A stretch of DNA of 64,000 bases from Pseudomonadales bacterium. GTDB taxonomy: Bacteria; Pseudomonadota; Gammaproteobacteria; Pseudomonadales; Azotimanducaceae. Below are positions 53,228 to 62,962 of this stretch, one piece after another. Made by a program: the position numbers and the translations under genes. How positions within the stretch are numbered: position 1 is the stretch's first letter; each line of letters opens with the position of its first letter. Location of the stretch: contig JALZVT010000068.1 in NCBI GenBank assembly GCA_023300545.1, positions 1-64,000 on the forward strand, written 5' to 3'. The notes below the pieces were generated by a model that had not been told where the DNA came from, made no database searches, and worked only from the letters and a program-made list of their open reading frames with translations.

Positions 53228-53276
53228 AGTTCTTATGGTTAAATAAGGCGCTGTACATGATGAGCTGTTTTTTGCG

Positions 53277-54278
53277 ATGAGCCAGAAAGATTCCGGATTA
53301 CCCGCCGACATGTTCCCTGATACAACCGTTAGCGTTCGTGACGCTTTTGGTCTTGATCAGGACCTTGAGGTGCCTGCCTTCTCTACGCGTACCGAATACG
53401 TGCCTGCAGTAGACGAAGCCTATCGATTCGATCGTGATACAACGCTGGCGATTCTTGCCGGCTTTGCACATAACCGTCGAGTGATGGTGCAGGGTTACCA
53501 CGGCACAGGTAAGTCCACCCACATCGAGCAGGTCGCAGCGCGTCTCAACTGGCCGTGTATTCGGGTTAACCTCGACAGTCATATCTCGCGAATCGATCTG
53601 GTTGGCAAAGACGCTATCGTGCTGAAAGACGGCAAGCAGATCACCGAGTTTAAAGAGGGCATATTGCCCTGGACACTGCAACGCCCTTGCGCGCTAGTGT
53701 TTGACGAGTACGACGCCGGTCGTCCCGACGTGATGTTTGTTATTCAACGTGTGCTAGAAGTAGAAGGTCGCTTGACGCTGCTCGATCAGAACAAAGTAAT
53801 CAGCCCGCATCCGGCTTTTCGCTTGTTCGCTACCACTAACACCATTGGCTTAGGCGACACCACCGGGCTTTATCACGGCACCCAACAGATCAACCAAGGG
53901 CAGATGGATCGTTGGAGCGTTGTCACAACGCTTAACTACCTGGCTCACGAGCAGGAAGTAGATATTGTGCTCGGGAAAGCGCCCGCTTATCAGACAGACG
54001 ATGCGAGTAAGCGCACGGTGTCGAATATGGTTGCTGTTGCTGACCTTACCCGTAAGGGCTTTGTTAACGGTGACGTCAGCGTCGTAATGTCGCCGCGTAC
54101 GGTGCTCACGTGGGCGGAAAATGCAGAGATTTTTGGTGACGTTGGCTTTGCGTTCCGCGTGACCTTCCTCAACAAGTGCGATGAGCTCGAGCGGCCGATT
54201 GTCTCTGAGTATTACCAGCGCTGCATGGGCGAAGATCTTGGCGAGGCGACAGAAGGTCTAACGCTGCGTTCAGCCTAA
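53277..54278 (+). CDS. cobS: Cobaltochelatase CobS subunit (AAA+ ATPase)
   Basis: The AAA+ motor of the CobNST chelatase inserts cobalt in the aerobic B12 route. Walker A is [18 protein letters not shown], Walker B is [16 protein letters not shown], and sensor 1 is [15 protein letters not shown]. Length 333 matches typical CobS. Its ATG start lies 49 bp after the repeat. cobT follows in 17 bp, and cobN is not in the window. Confidence 0.93.
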   Translation: MSQKDSGLPADMFPDTTVSVRDAFGLDQDLEVPAFSTRTEYVPAVDEAYRFDRDTTLAILAGFAHNRRVMVQGYHGTGKSTHIEQVAARLNWPCIRVNLDSHISRIDLVGKDAIVLKDGKQITEFKEGILPWTLQRPCALVFDEYDAGRPDVMFVIQRVLEVEGRLTLLDQNKVISPHPAFRLFATTNTIGLGDTTGLYHGTQQINQGQMDRWSVVTTLNYLAHEQEVDIVLGKAPAYQTDDASKRTVSNMVAVADLTRKGFVNGDVSVVMSPRTVLTWAENAEIFGDVGFAFRVTFLNKCDELERPIVSEYYQRCMGEDLGEATEGLTLRSA

Positions 54279-54295
54279 GTTAGTGGCGAGTAGTT

Positions 54296-56167
54296 ATGAG
54301 TGAAGACAGCACGGCAGGCGGCAGCGGTTACAGTCCCGAGGTTTTGGACAACGCTGCCGAGCGCGTTGAAGAAAGCATAGAGCGTTTTAAGCGCGCCACG
54401 ACGGCAACCATTCGAGCCATTGCTGAAAACGAAGAGCTTGAGGTGTCATTTGGTCAGGGTGCACCCACCTTGCGTGGTAATCGTATGCGGGTACCCTTAC
54501 CCACGGCGGAATGCACTCCGGCGGAGCTGAATGCGATGCGGGGTGCGGGCGATGAATTCGCGTTGCGCGTTAAGTTTCACGATGAGGCTGTGTACAGCAA
54601 GCACGTGCCACAAACCGGGCCCGCGGAAGAAATGTTCCGCTGGGTTGAAGATGCGCGTGTCGCCTCAATCGGCTCACTGCGCATGGAAGGGGTTGCCCAA
54701 AACCTCGAAGCCAATTTGGAAGAGCAATGCCAACAGGCTGCGTTCGATAGCATTACTGCGGAAACGGAAGCGCCTCTGTCTGTGGCAGTGGGTTTGCTGG
54801 TTCGTGAAGCGCTGACTGGGCGACCATTGCCGCCCTCTGCCGAAAACGTGGTTCGGTTTTGGCGCGACTACATCGAGGAGCGCGCGGGCAGTGACATTCG
54901 TGAGTTAGCGAATCGCCTGCACGATCAAACGGCCTTTGCTGACAAGTCGCGCGACATTATCCGCGAGATGGGTTTGGCCGCCGAACTCGATGATCCTGCC
55001 TCCTCTGAAGATAATGCCCAAGATTCAGAAACCGTTGATGATAATTCGGATGCTGACTCAGAGTTGTTGCCCCAAGACGTCGTGCTCGACGACGAACAGA
55101 TGGGTGAGGAAAGCAGTGACGGTGAATCAACCAGCGTAGAGATGGACGCTGATATGGACGCCGCCGAATTGGGTGCGGAAGCCGACCCTGACGAAGCACC
55201 GCAAATGATGCCCGACGACGCGGGCATGATTCGTATGGATCACAACTACGACGCCTATACTCATCAGTACGATGAGGTCGTGACCGCTGATGAGCTGTGT
55301 GACAGCGACGAGCTGGTGCGGCTGCGCGCGATGCTTGATCAGCAGTTGGTGGCGTTGCAACACGCGACCTCAAAGCTTGCCAACCGTTTGCAACGCCGGC
55401 TAATGGCCAAGCAAAACCGCACCTGGGAGTTTGACCTTGAAGAGGGCACGCTCGATGCGGCAAGGCTTGCACAGGTCATCATCGATCCGATGAGTCCGCT
55501 CGCCTACAAACAAGAAAAAGACATGAAGTTTCGTGACACCGTGGTCACGTTGCTCATTGATTCCTCCGGTTCGATGCGCGGCCGCTCGATTACGATTGCA
55601 GCGATGTGTGCAGATATTCTGGGCGCGACGCTTGAGCGCTGTTCTGTAAGGGTCGAGATTCTCGGCTTTACGACGCGAGCGTGGCGGGGTGGTCAAGCCA
55701 GAGAGACCTGGATTAATAACGGCAAGCCGTCGAATCCTGGTCGCCTGAATGATTTGCGCCATATTGTTTATAAGGCGGCGGACGAGCCATGGCGTCGGGC
55801 ACGACGAAATATTGGCTTAATGCTGCGCGAAGAATTACTGAAAGAGAACATCGACGGCGAGGCACTGATCTGGGCGCACAATCGTTTGGCATCACGCAAT
55901 GAATACCGGCGCATTCTCATGGTGATCTCGGATGGCCTGCCGGTCGACAACTCGACCCTGCTGGTTAATCCCAGCAACTATCTTGAGCAGCATCTGAAAT
56001 ACGCGATTGATCAGATCGAAAACTATTCTGACGTCGAGCTGGTGGCGATTGGCATTGGTCACGACGTGACTCATCACTACTCGCGGGCTGTGACCATTAC
56101 TGATGCAGAGCAGCTTGGCGGCGCGATTACAGACCAGCTTGCGGCGTTGTTTGAGCTGAAAGACTAG
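54296..56167 (+). CDS. cobT: Cobaltochelatase CobT subunit
   Basis: The 623-residue protein has an N-terminal CobT region (1-230), a very acidic linker (about 235-310, with runs of Asp, Glu and Ser), and a C-terminal von Willebrand A domain whose MIDAS motif is [13 protein letters not shown] near residue 420. This is the standard CobT architecture. It forms the CobS-CobT ring that drives CobN. Whether this strain makes B12 cannot be told here, because no other cob genes are seen. Confidence 0.93.
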   Translation: MSEDSTAGGSGYSPEVLDNAAERVEESIERFKRATTATIRAIAENEELEVSFGQGAPTLRGNRMRVPLPTAECTPAELNAMRGAGDEFALRVKFHDEAVYSKHVPQTGPAEEMFRWVEDARVASIGSLRMEGVAQNLEANLEEQCQQAAFDSITAETEAPLSVAVGLLVREALTGRPLPPSAENVVRFWRDYIEERAGSDIRELANRLHDQTAFADKSRDIIREMGLAAELDDPASSEDNAQDSETVDDNSDADSELLPQDVVLDDEQMGEESSDGESTSVEMDADMDAAELGAEADPDEAPQMMPDDAGMIRMDHNYDAYTHQYDEVVTADELCDSDELVRLRAMLDQQLVALQHATSKLANRLQRRLMAKQNRTWEFDLEEGTLDAARLAQVIIDPMSPLAYKQEKDMKFRDTVVTLLIDSSGSMRGRSITIAAMCADILGATLERCSVRVEILGFTTRAWRGGQARETWINNGKPSNPGRLNDLRHIVYKAADEPWRRARRNIGLMLREELLKENIDGEALIWAHNRLASRNEYRRILMVISDGLPVDNSTLLVNPSNYLEQHLKYAIDQIENYSDVELVAIGIGHDVTHHYSRAVTITDAEQLGGAITDQLAALFELKD

Positions 56168-56295
56168 ACAGGCTAGGTCGTTGTGGAGGCCTGGATTGGG
56201 TCGAAATGTGCAGTTACTGTGGATTTTGCCTGTCTAATGCGGCAAAAGCCTAGTCCTCGACAGACCTGACGCCGACCAGCCTCTATATTGGTCGG

Positions 56296-57831
56296 ATGCG
56301 CCTCTCTGTCTCTGCCAAATTAGTTCTGAGTTTTCTGCTGGTGACCATATTGGTGCTGGCGGCAACGCTGCTCCTTGCGCGCTGGAGTTTTGAGCGCGGG
56401 TTTCTCGATTACGTTAACGCCCTTGAGCAGACTCGCCTGCAAGGACTGTCTCAGGTGCTTGCTACTCGTTATCAAGCGGGTGGCAACACTTGGCAGAGCA
56501 TTGGCCCCGAAACCTTTGGTGACCTCAATCGGCAATCGTTTCCGCGTGGGGAGAGGCCGCCTCATATGTCTCGCCTTCGCGACGCACGCCACGAACGTGG
56601 TCGCCCTGTTGGACCTGATGGTCGGGCAAATTATGAGCGACAAGGGCCGCTGGGAGGCCCTGGAGCCCGGGGTCCTGGAGCTCGGGGTTCAGAAGGACTG
56701 CATCGGCCTCTGCGCGCTGGTCCTCAAACTCCTGACCAGCCGCCAACGACCCTGGTCGCGCTCAATGGTGAGTTTATTACCGGCATTCCCTTCGAGCTCT
56801 CTCAGACCGACTATATTTCTGTGCCTGTGCTGTTCGAGGGCGTGCAAATTGCCGAGCTTCGCAGTGCGCCAATTCGACGTCTGATTACGCCGCAGGCAAC
56901 TGAGTTTGCTGCGGAACAATTGCATCGGAGTTTGCTGATAGGTGGGCTGTCGCTGTTGATCGCGGCGATTGCATCGGTGCTGTTGGCGCGCGCGTTTCTC
57001 GCTCCCTTGCGACGAACCATTAGTTCAGTGCGACAGCTCGCTGGGGGTGATTTTACGGTCCGCATGAACACATCGCGCGATGATGAGTTTGGCGAGCTGA
57101 TGGCCGATGTCGACCGGCTGGGGCTTACGCTTGAAGAGAATCGTGAATCGCGGAGACGCTGGTTGGCTGACATCTCCCACGAGCTACGAACGCCGGTTGC
57201 GATTTTGGCGGGCGAAATTGAGGCGATGCGTGATGGTGTGCGTCGGCTCGACCAGAAAGGGCTCGAGTCACTAGACTATGAAACAGCACGCCTTCGGTCG
57301 CTTATAGATGACCTGTACGAGCTGTCGCTGTCCGATATTGGTGGTCTACGTTACGAGTTTGAGCAACTCGATCTCGGTTCGGTGGCACAGATTGCAACTC
57401 AACCATTACAGATGCGAGCTGAAAGCCTTGGTTTTGCTCTATCCGTCGATGTTCAAGAGGGCTGCAGGGTACGTGCCGATCGATCGCGCATGCAGCAGCT
57501 GATTGCTAACTTGTTGCAAAACGCGATGGCTTACACCGACAGCCCTGGTCAGATTCAAGTTAAGGTTTTTACAGCGGACTCAGGTATCTGCCTTGCGGTG
57601 CTTGATAGCGCGCCAGGGGTAGATTCGGCGCAGGGGAAGGGCGCCAATGAGCCGCTCAAGCTGTTATTCGAGCCGCTTTACAGATTGGATGAGTCTCGTG
57701 CGCGCAACGGTGCCGGAGCCGGGCTTGGCTTGGCTATTTGTCGTAATGTGGCTCTGGCACATGGCGCCACTATTGATGCCGCAGATTCTCCCCTCGGTGG
57801 GTTATGCATCACTGTTCGTTTCAAGTCTTGA
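56296..57831 (+). CDS. BaeS-like sensor histidine kinase
   Basis: The layout is TM1 (about 10-30), a periplasmic domain (about 30-210), TM2 (about 215-240), HAMP, then HisKA with the phospho-His in ADISHELRTPVAILAGEIEAMRDG and HATPase with NLLQNAMAYTDSPG and GLGLAICRNVAL. The periplasmic domain has a Gly/Pro/Arg-rich insertion with GPGARGPGAR, encoded by two 15 bp tandem units (56656-56685). BaeS senses envelope stress; that function is by analogy only. The regulator follows. Confidence 0.9.
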   Translation: MRLSVSAKLVLSFLLVTILVLAATLLLARWSFERGFLDYVNALEQTRLQGLSQVLATRYQAGGNTWQSIGPETFGDLNRQSFPRGERPPHMSRLRDARHERGRPVGPDGRANYERQGPLGGPGARGPGARGSEGLHRPLRAGPQTPDQPPTTLVALNGEFITGIPFELSQTDYISVPVLFEGVQIAELRSAPIRRLITPQATEFAAEQLHRSLLIGGLSLLIAAIASVLLARAFLAPLRRTISSVRQLAGGDFTVRMNTSRDDEFGELMADVDRLGLTLEENRESRRRWLADISHELRTPVAILAGEIEAMRDGVRRLDQKGLESLDYETARLRSLIDDLYELSLSDIGGLRYEFEQLDLGSVAQIATQPLQMRAESLGFALSVDVQEGCRVRADRSRMQQLIANLLQNAMAYTDSPGQIQVKVFTADSGICLAVLDSAPGVDSAQGKGANEPLKLLFEPLYRLDESRARNGAGAGLGLAICRNVALAHGATIDAADSPLGGLCITVRFKS

Positions 57832-57851
57832 GTGGTTATCGGAGTATTCGC

Positions 57852-58706
57852 ATGAGCAGTTCTTCAACCCAATCGGCAGCCGGTAACTCAATGAGGCGGG
57901 CTGGCGCCGGCCAGCGAAAAATCGTGGTGGTGGAAGACGAACGCAAGATCGCTGAGTTGTTGCGCGACTACCTAGAGCGTGAAGACTTCCGCGTGATCAT
58001 TTTGGAGCGTGGCGAGAGCGCAGTAGAAACCATACTCCGGGAGCAGCCGGCGTTTGTGGTACTTGACCTCATGTTGCCGGGTAAAGATGGTCTGAGCATT
58101 GCCCGGGAAGTTCGCCAATCGTCACGCGTGCCAATCATGATGCTGACAGCCAAAGTGGATGAGATTGATCGCCTGATTGGACTGGAAATTGGTGCAGACG
58201 ACTATCTGTGCAAGCCATTCAGTCCACGCGAAGTGGTCGCGCGGGTACATGCGATTCTTCGCCGTACTGACTATGTGGCGACTCGTTCTGAGCAGAAGGA
58301 CAATCAGCTGCGCTATCGTGAAGTGACGTTGTTTAAAGATCGCTTCATTTGCGAGGTGACTCGATTGGCCGAGGGCAGTGATGAGCGCTTGGGCGAGCAC
58401 GCTTCTATGGTTGATCTCACCCCGGTGGAGTTTCGAATGTTGCTGGCCTTGCTCGAAGCGCCTGGTCGCGTCTTCTCGCGTGATGATCTAATGCGCAGGT
58501 GCTACACCGATGGGCGTATTGTCAGTGACCGGACAATCGACAGTCACGTCAAGAACGTGCGGCGCAAATTGCAGGAGGCGCGACTGCCTGAGCGCCTGCC
58601 AGGCAGTACTGACTCTGTTGTTGATGGTGCGCTTGATGCGCCTTCCAGCGGCATAGCCGACTCGCTGATTCACTCTATTTATGGCGTGGGCTATAAAATC
58701 GAGTAA
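57852..58706 (+). CDS. OmpR/BaeR-like response regulator
   Basis: The receiver shows VVEDERKIAELL, phospho-Asp in FVVLDLMLPGKDGL, and Lys in DDYLCKPFSPREVVARV. The winged-helix output domain (about 175-284) has LTPVEFRMLLALLEAPGRVFSRDDLM and RTIDSHVKNVRRKLQ. A Ser/Arg-rich leader of about 35 residues precedes the receiver. ATG 57852 with GGAG upstream is preferred over the earlier frame and over ATG 57891. An insertion of about 30 residues lies before the final GVGYKIE. Confidence 0.9.
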   Translation: MSSSSTQSAAGNSMRRAGAGQRKIVVVEDERKIAELLRDYLEREDFRVIILERGESAVETILREQPAFVVLDLMLPGKDGLSIAREVRQSSRVPIMMLTAKVDEIDRLIGLEIGADDYLCKPFSPREVVARVHAILRRTDYVATRSEQKDNQLRYREVTLFKDRFICEVTRLAEGSDERLGEHASMVDLTPVEFRMLLALLEAPGRVFSRDDLMRRCYTDGRIVSDRTIDSHVKNVRRKLQEARLPERLPGSTDSVVDGALDAPSSGIADSLIHSIYGVGYKIE

Positions 58707-58738
58707 TCCAGCTGCCGGCATGCGCCGCCGCGCTGGTG

Positions 58739-59023
58739 TTAGCCAACGACCTGCATGCGGGTAATCTCTGGTGGACCCGCCATCAAGCCTTTGAAGCTGG
58801 CTCCTGAGGCTTTGAAATGCTCTGACTGGCCGTGGGCGGCTAGAGCGGCCTCGTCTTCGTACAGTTCCATCACTGAGTAGCCACCATCCGTATCTTTGCA
58901 CAGTGTGTACATGTGGTTACCGGCTTCATTGGCGCGAACCTGTGCGGCCAGTGCCAACATGGCGACCTCAAATTCTGCTTCTTTACCCTGTGTGACGTTC
59001 AGTTTGGCGACAACTGCTAACAT
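58739..59023 (-). CDS. Antibiotic-biosynthesis-monooxygenase (ABM) domain protein
   Basis: This 94-residue single ABM domain begins MLAVVAKLNVTQGKEAEFEVAMLALAAQVRANE, continues MYTLCKDTDGGYSVMELYEDEAALAAHGQSEHFKA and ends after PPEITRMQ. Proteins of this type include YgiN-like quinol monooxygenases. It probably acts on a quinone or similar small substrate without cofactor. It converges with the two-component operon and is divergent from the NUDIX gene. Confidence 0.85.
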   Translation of the reverse strand: MLAVVAKLNVTQGKEAEFEVAMLALAAQVRANEAGNHMYTLCKDTDGGYSVMELYEDEAALAAHGQSEHFKASGASFKGLMAGPPEITRMQVVG

Positions 59024-59063
59024 TCTGCTCCCCTTTGGAATCTAGTATGGAATCTGGTATTCG

Positions 59064-59639
59064 ATGAGCGTTCAAGATAGCAATGTCGTTGGCCGAAGTA
59101 ACCTTGTGGTTGCACTGGAAAGTTACGGCCAGCAACACCCGGAAGAACAAGAGATGGTTGAACGCTTCACAGCATTTGTTCGTGCGGAGGCGGATTGCTA
59201 TGAACGCGACTGCTGGAGTGGCCACGTCACCGGCGCTGCCTGGTTGATGAATGGGGCTGGGACACACGCGCTACTGACGCACCACCGAAAGCTCGACATG
59301 TGGCTACAGCTTGGCGGTCACAGCGATGGTGATCCTGATACGACAGCGGTTGCGATGCGCGAGGCCCGGGAGGAATCGGGTCTTGAGGTACGGCTGCTCG
59401 ACACGGCGATTTTTGACATCGATGCGCACCCCATTCCTGCTCGCAAACAGGATCCGCAACACTGGCATTTCGACGTCCGTTTTCTGATGCAAGTGGAGGG
59501 GCCGGAAGACTTTGTGGTGTCTTCTGAGAGTTTGGATCTGGCCTGGGTGCCGTTAGCTGATATTGCAAATTATACGACAGAGTCAACAATTTTACGAATG
59601 GCGGACAAATGGCGGATAAAAGGCCCGCGTGCACTCTAA
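59064..59639 (+). CDS. NUDIX hydrolase
   Basis: The Nudix box is present as LGGHSDGDPDTTAVAMREAREESGL, with the R-E-x-x-E-E-x-G-L half complete and a proline where the first box Glu usually stands. That variant (GGHxDGD) is common in a branch of uncharacterised hydrolases. The domain covers about 45-190, with an N-terminal helical leader. Nucleoside diphosphate-linked substrates are expected; none is set here. Confidence 0.88.
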   Translation: MSVQDSNVVGRSNLVVALESYGQQHPEEQEMVERFTAFVRAEADCYERDCWSGHVTGAAWLMNGAGTHALLTHHRKLDMWLQLGGHSDGDPDTTAVAMREAREESGLEVRLLDTAIFDIDAHPIPARKQDPQHWHFDVRFLMQVEGPEDFVVSSESLDLAWVPLADIANYTTESTILRMADKWRIKGPRAL

Positions 59640-59992
59640 GTTGACGCGGGTTCCCAGCGAACAGCCGTAAAATGTTCTGGCTATGTGGTGAGAAATTTGC
59701 GTACCGGTGTCGTGTCTAAGTGTCTGGGCTTTTATTCCCCGAACGCGACGCCCGCAATTTTGTCCAACAGTTTGACTCTGACAACTTGCTGACATATAAG
59801 ACATTTGAGTGGGGAGAAGTCTCTAGTTTGTTGGACAGGCTGGAGTGCCGCTCAAATGAACTGATTGGGTTCATACAAAAAAATAGAGTGAATTTTAAGT
59901 CACGAAAGCTTAGTGCAAAAGTTCGTAAGTAGGTCGGTGATGTCGAGAAGTGCACCGCTCTCAGAATCGAACAAATCAGGGGATAGAAAAAC
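59640..59992. other. Intergenic region of about 350 bp
   Basis: This spacer lies upstream of the TonB receptor. A 70-codon frame (about 59720-59932, GTG start) is AT-rich and has no domain or ribosome-binding site I trust; a longer frame on the other strand is also not convincing. It may be a relic gene or an untranslated leader. A ribosome-binding site (AGGGGAT) is just before the receptor's ATG. Confidence 0.45.
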
Positions 59993-62836
59993 ATGAAACG
60001 CACGTTTAGTGCGCTTTCCGCGGCCGTTATAGGTTCGCTGGGAGTGCCCATGGCCGCAAGTGCGGCAGAAGGCGATGGTGTTCGCCGAATCGAAGAAGTG
60101 GTAGTAACGGCCGAACGGCAAGAAGCCTCGGTGTCAGACACTTCAATCTCAATTACAGCGCTGACCAGCGACTTCATGGAAGACTTCGGCATTCGGAACC
60201 AGTCCGATCTGCAGAACCTGATTCCGTCGACGGTTATTCGCCCTTATGATCTGTCCATTCGTGGTATTGGTCGTCCGTTCCGCGCGCTGGGTGGTGATCC
60301 CGGGGTCGCAACTTACCAAAACGGGGTGTACTCGGAAGACTTTTACATCGCCTCATCGGGTGGTTTCTGGGACATCGAGCGCGTCGAAGTACTGCGGGGC
60401 CCACAGGGCACGCTCTACGGCCGCAACGCAGTGGGTGGTGCAGTAAACTTCATCAACAAACTGCCTACGCAAGAATTCGAAGCCGACTTCAAAACCGTAT
60501 TTAGTAACTACGACGGTGTTGATGTTTACGGCATGATTTCTGGTCCGCTAATCAAGGATAAGCTGGCAGCACGTGTCACTGGCCTGAAGCGCCAGCGCGA
60601 TGGCATCTTTGACGAGAATGGCGTAGACGCCCAAGGTCAGCAAACCGGCAAAGACCTCGACTCTATTGCTGACGAGAACTACACGCTGCAACTGCAGTGG
60701 ACACCAACCGATACCCTCGAGTTCAACACACGCGCCAACGAGCGTTCAGTGAATCGTGTGGTCGGTGGTGCTGACGGTGGTGGTCTGATCGTACTGTCAG
60801 AAGTAGGCCTACCTACTCGTGACACAGAAAACCCGGCTTTTGGCTTTCGGGCAATTGATCCGGCGCAAACCAACTTCTTTGCCAGCGATTTTGTCAATCC
60901 AGCCCAAGAGACCTTTCAATTCACTAACCCAACAACGGGGGAAGTGGTTGATGCGCAACGCTTACGTGGTGGACTGGATCCAGCACTTGGTGGCGCAACC
61001 GGTCGACCTAACCAGGGCTTCCAGAACGAAAACCCAACCAACGAGTGTGTGTTTTTTGACCGCTCGAATATTGATGGCGACGATCTCTGCGCCACAACAA
61101 ATGGCTTGAACTTTGAGCGCTTCGATCACCAGGGCATTTCGTTTGACGCGACTTGGGATGCATCAGACCGCAGCTCGTTCAAGTACATTTTTGGTTATAC
61201 CGACTACTTCTACGATCGCATCACAGACGACGACCTGACGGCTAGCTCTCAAGCTGACCGGCAGTTCTACGTGAGTCAGGAAGTTGAGTACGCATCGCAC
61301 GAGCTGCAGTGGTTTTTTACCCCGTCTGATCGTGTGAGTTTCACCACGGGTGCATTTGCCTATGACGCAAAGATTACCCAGCGTGGTGATTTCTTCTCCT
61401 CTGTTGAGGAATCACGCTATCTGAATGCGAGCCCATTCCCTGTGTTTGGCGCACCACGCACCACACTGTTTGATGGCAAGACAGGAACGCGTCCTGGCGC
61501 GATACCTTTGCCTATTGTTCAGGAAGGTCAGAATGCCATTCAGCTGTTTCTCGGCGATAACCAGGGCGACGTTGGCACACGGATTCCTCACGGTCCGGTA
61601 ACCAATGCAACTGATCTCGAGTACCAAACCCGCACCACTCGTAAAGCCTATGCGGCTTATACCCAGGGCGTTTTTGACTTGACCGACCGAATGTCACTGA
61701 CCCTGGGCGTACGCTGGGCAGAAGATGATATTGAAGGTGAAGAAAACCTCTATCGCATTAGTGAGAACATTGTTCCGCTGCCGGGCATTGCTCTGTTGAA
61801 CTTCAATATCCTCAACGGTTCGATTCTGGGCACCGCGGGCGATCCTGCTGATCTTGCTACAACACCACCGCAGCCAGACCTTGATGCGAACGGCCAACTG
61901 CAATATTCGCCAACAGCAGCAGGCACTATTCTTACTGAAGGCCTGCCGGTTAGTCTTACGGTTTTCCGTCCGGTTGAACGCAAGGACGACAAGATTACCT
62001 GGCGCGTTAACTTCGACTACTCGCCAACTGATGATTCGTTGATTTACTTCGGCGCAACCAGCGGCTTCCGAGCGGGTGGTTTTAACCTTGGTTTCTTCAG
62101 TGCGTCACCCACCTACGAACCCGAAGAGTTGATCGCCTATGAAGTTGGCTACAAAGCGACCTGGCTTGACGGTACGTTGCAGACTAACGCCAGCGTCTAC
62201 TTCTACGACTACGATAATATTCATTCCGTGGTTTACGAAGCAGGTGCAACCGGTGGCACGACAAACTCTGTAGTTGCAGCACCCGGTGGCGAAATCAAAG
62301 GTGTTGAAGGCGACTTCATGTGGTTTGTTAATGATGGCCTGACTATTGGCGGTAACTTTAGCTACACCGATGCCACATTCACCGAAGACTTCTTTGTGAT
62401 TGATGATTTCAACCCGGAAACACCAAACAGCATCTTCTCGCCAGAAGATCGGACCATTAATGCCAAAGGTCGTACTCTGCCGCGTCAGGCAGAATGGAAG
62501 TGGACCGCCTGGACTCAGTATGGCTTGCCGCTTGGTGATAACGGTCAGATTGACTTCAACACCAGCCTGTCTTGGATCGATGATGTGAGCTTCACTGTGT
62601 TTGAATCCGATCGTGACACAGCGCCTTCGTACTTCCGTTGGGATGCTCGTATTAGCTGGGCAAGCACCACTGGTAAATACTCAGCCAGTGCGTTTGTGAA
62701 TAACATCACTGATGAGATTGGTATTCGTCAGGTGCTGCCTGAAACGGAAGAGACCGGCTGGCGCCGATCTGGCCAAACGACTGAGCCACGTATCTTTGGT
62801 CTTGAGCTCCAATACAAGATTGGGCCTGAGTACTAG
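59993..62836 (+). CDS. TonB-dependent outer-membrane receptor
   Basis: A signal peptide (1-24) is followed by the TonB box-like IEEVVVTAERQ. The plug domain includes DLSIRGIGRPF and VEVLRGPQGTLYGRNAVGGAVNF (about 100-150). A 22-strand barrel follows and ends in the aromatic terminus LEIQYKIGPEY (LELQYKIGPEY). Length 947 suits the large receptors that take up polymers, complexed metals or oligosaccharides. The ligand is not predictable. It stands alone, with a strong terminator after it. Confidence 0.93.
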   Translation: MKRTFSALSAAVIGSLGVPMAASAAEGDGVRRIEEVVVTAERQEASVSDTSISITALTSDFMEDFGIRNQSDLQNLIPSTVIRPYDLSIRGIGRPFRALGGDPGVATYQNGVYSEDFYIASSGGFWDIERVEVLRGPQGTLYGRNAVGGAVNFINKLPTQEFEADFKTVFSNYDGVDVYGMISGPLIKDKLAARVTGLKRQRDGIFDENGVDAQGQQTGKDLDSIADENYTLQLQWTPTDTLEFNTRANERSVNRVVGGADGGGLIVLSEVGLPTRDTENPAFGFRAIDPAQTNFFASDFVNPAQETFQFTNPTTGEVVDAQRLRGGLDPALGGATGRPNQGFQNENPTNECVFFDRSNIDGDDLCATTNGLNFERFDHQGISFDATWDASDRSSFKYIFGYTDYFYDRITDDDLTASSQADRQFYVSQEVEYASHELQWFFTPSDRVSFTTGAFAYDAKITQRGDFFSSVEESRYLNASPFPVFGAPRTTLFDGKTGTRPGAIPLPIVQEGQNAIQLFLGDNQGDVGTRIPHGPVTNATDLEYQTRTTRKAYAAYTQGVFDLTDRMSLTLGVRWAEDDIEGEENLYRISENIVPLPGIALLNFNILNGSILGTAGDPADLATTPPQPDLDANGQLQYSPTAAGTILTEGLPVSLTVFRPVERKDDKITWRVNFDYSPTDDSLIYFGATSGFRAGGFNLGFFSASPTYEPEELIAYEVGYKATWLDGTLQTNASVYFYDYDNIHSVVYEAGATGGTTNSVVAAPGGEIKGVEGDFMWFVNDGLTIGGNFSYTDATFTEDFFVIDDFNPETPNSIFSPEDRTINAKGRTLPRQAEWKWTAWTQYGLPLGDNGQIDFNTSLSWIDDVSFTVFESDRDTAPSYFRWDARISWASTTGKYSASAFVNNITDEIGIRQVLPETEETGWRRSGQTTEPRIFGLELQYKIGPEY

Positions 62837-62884
62837 AGACACGCTAAGAGACGCTTAGCGGCAGGTAATTGCTGCTGAGACGAG

Positions 62885-62911
62885 AAAGGCGACCTTCGGG
62901 TCGCCTTTTTT
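62885..62911 (+). terminator. Intrinsic terminator after the TonB receptor
   Basis: The stem AGGCGACC / GGTCGCCT with a TTCG loop is followed by six T. This is a textbook intrinsic terminator, ending about 75 bp after the receptor stop and before the convergent ABC transporter gene. Confidence 0.95.
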
Positions 62912-62962
62912 GTGGGAGGATGTTTTGTCTGGAGGTGGGCTCGAAGCAGAAGGCACTAATAT

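Noticed and set aside
53165-53276. Possible cobalamin riboswitch before cobS
   Set aside because: The gap is only about 110 bp, is mostly filled by the palindromic repeat, and shows no B12-box-like core.
59720-59932. 70-codon frame upstream of the TonB receptor
   Set aside because: Its composition is AT-rich, it has a weak GTG start and no recognisable domain, so it is more likely a leader or relic than a gene.
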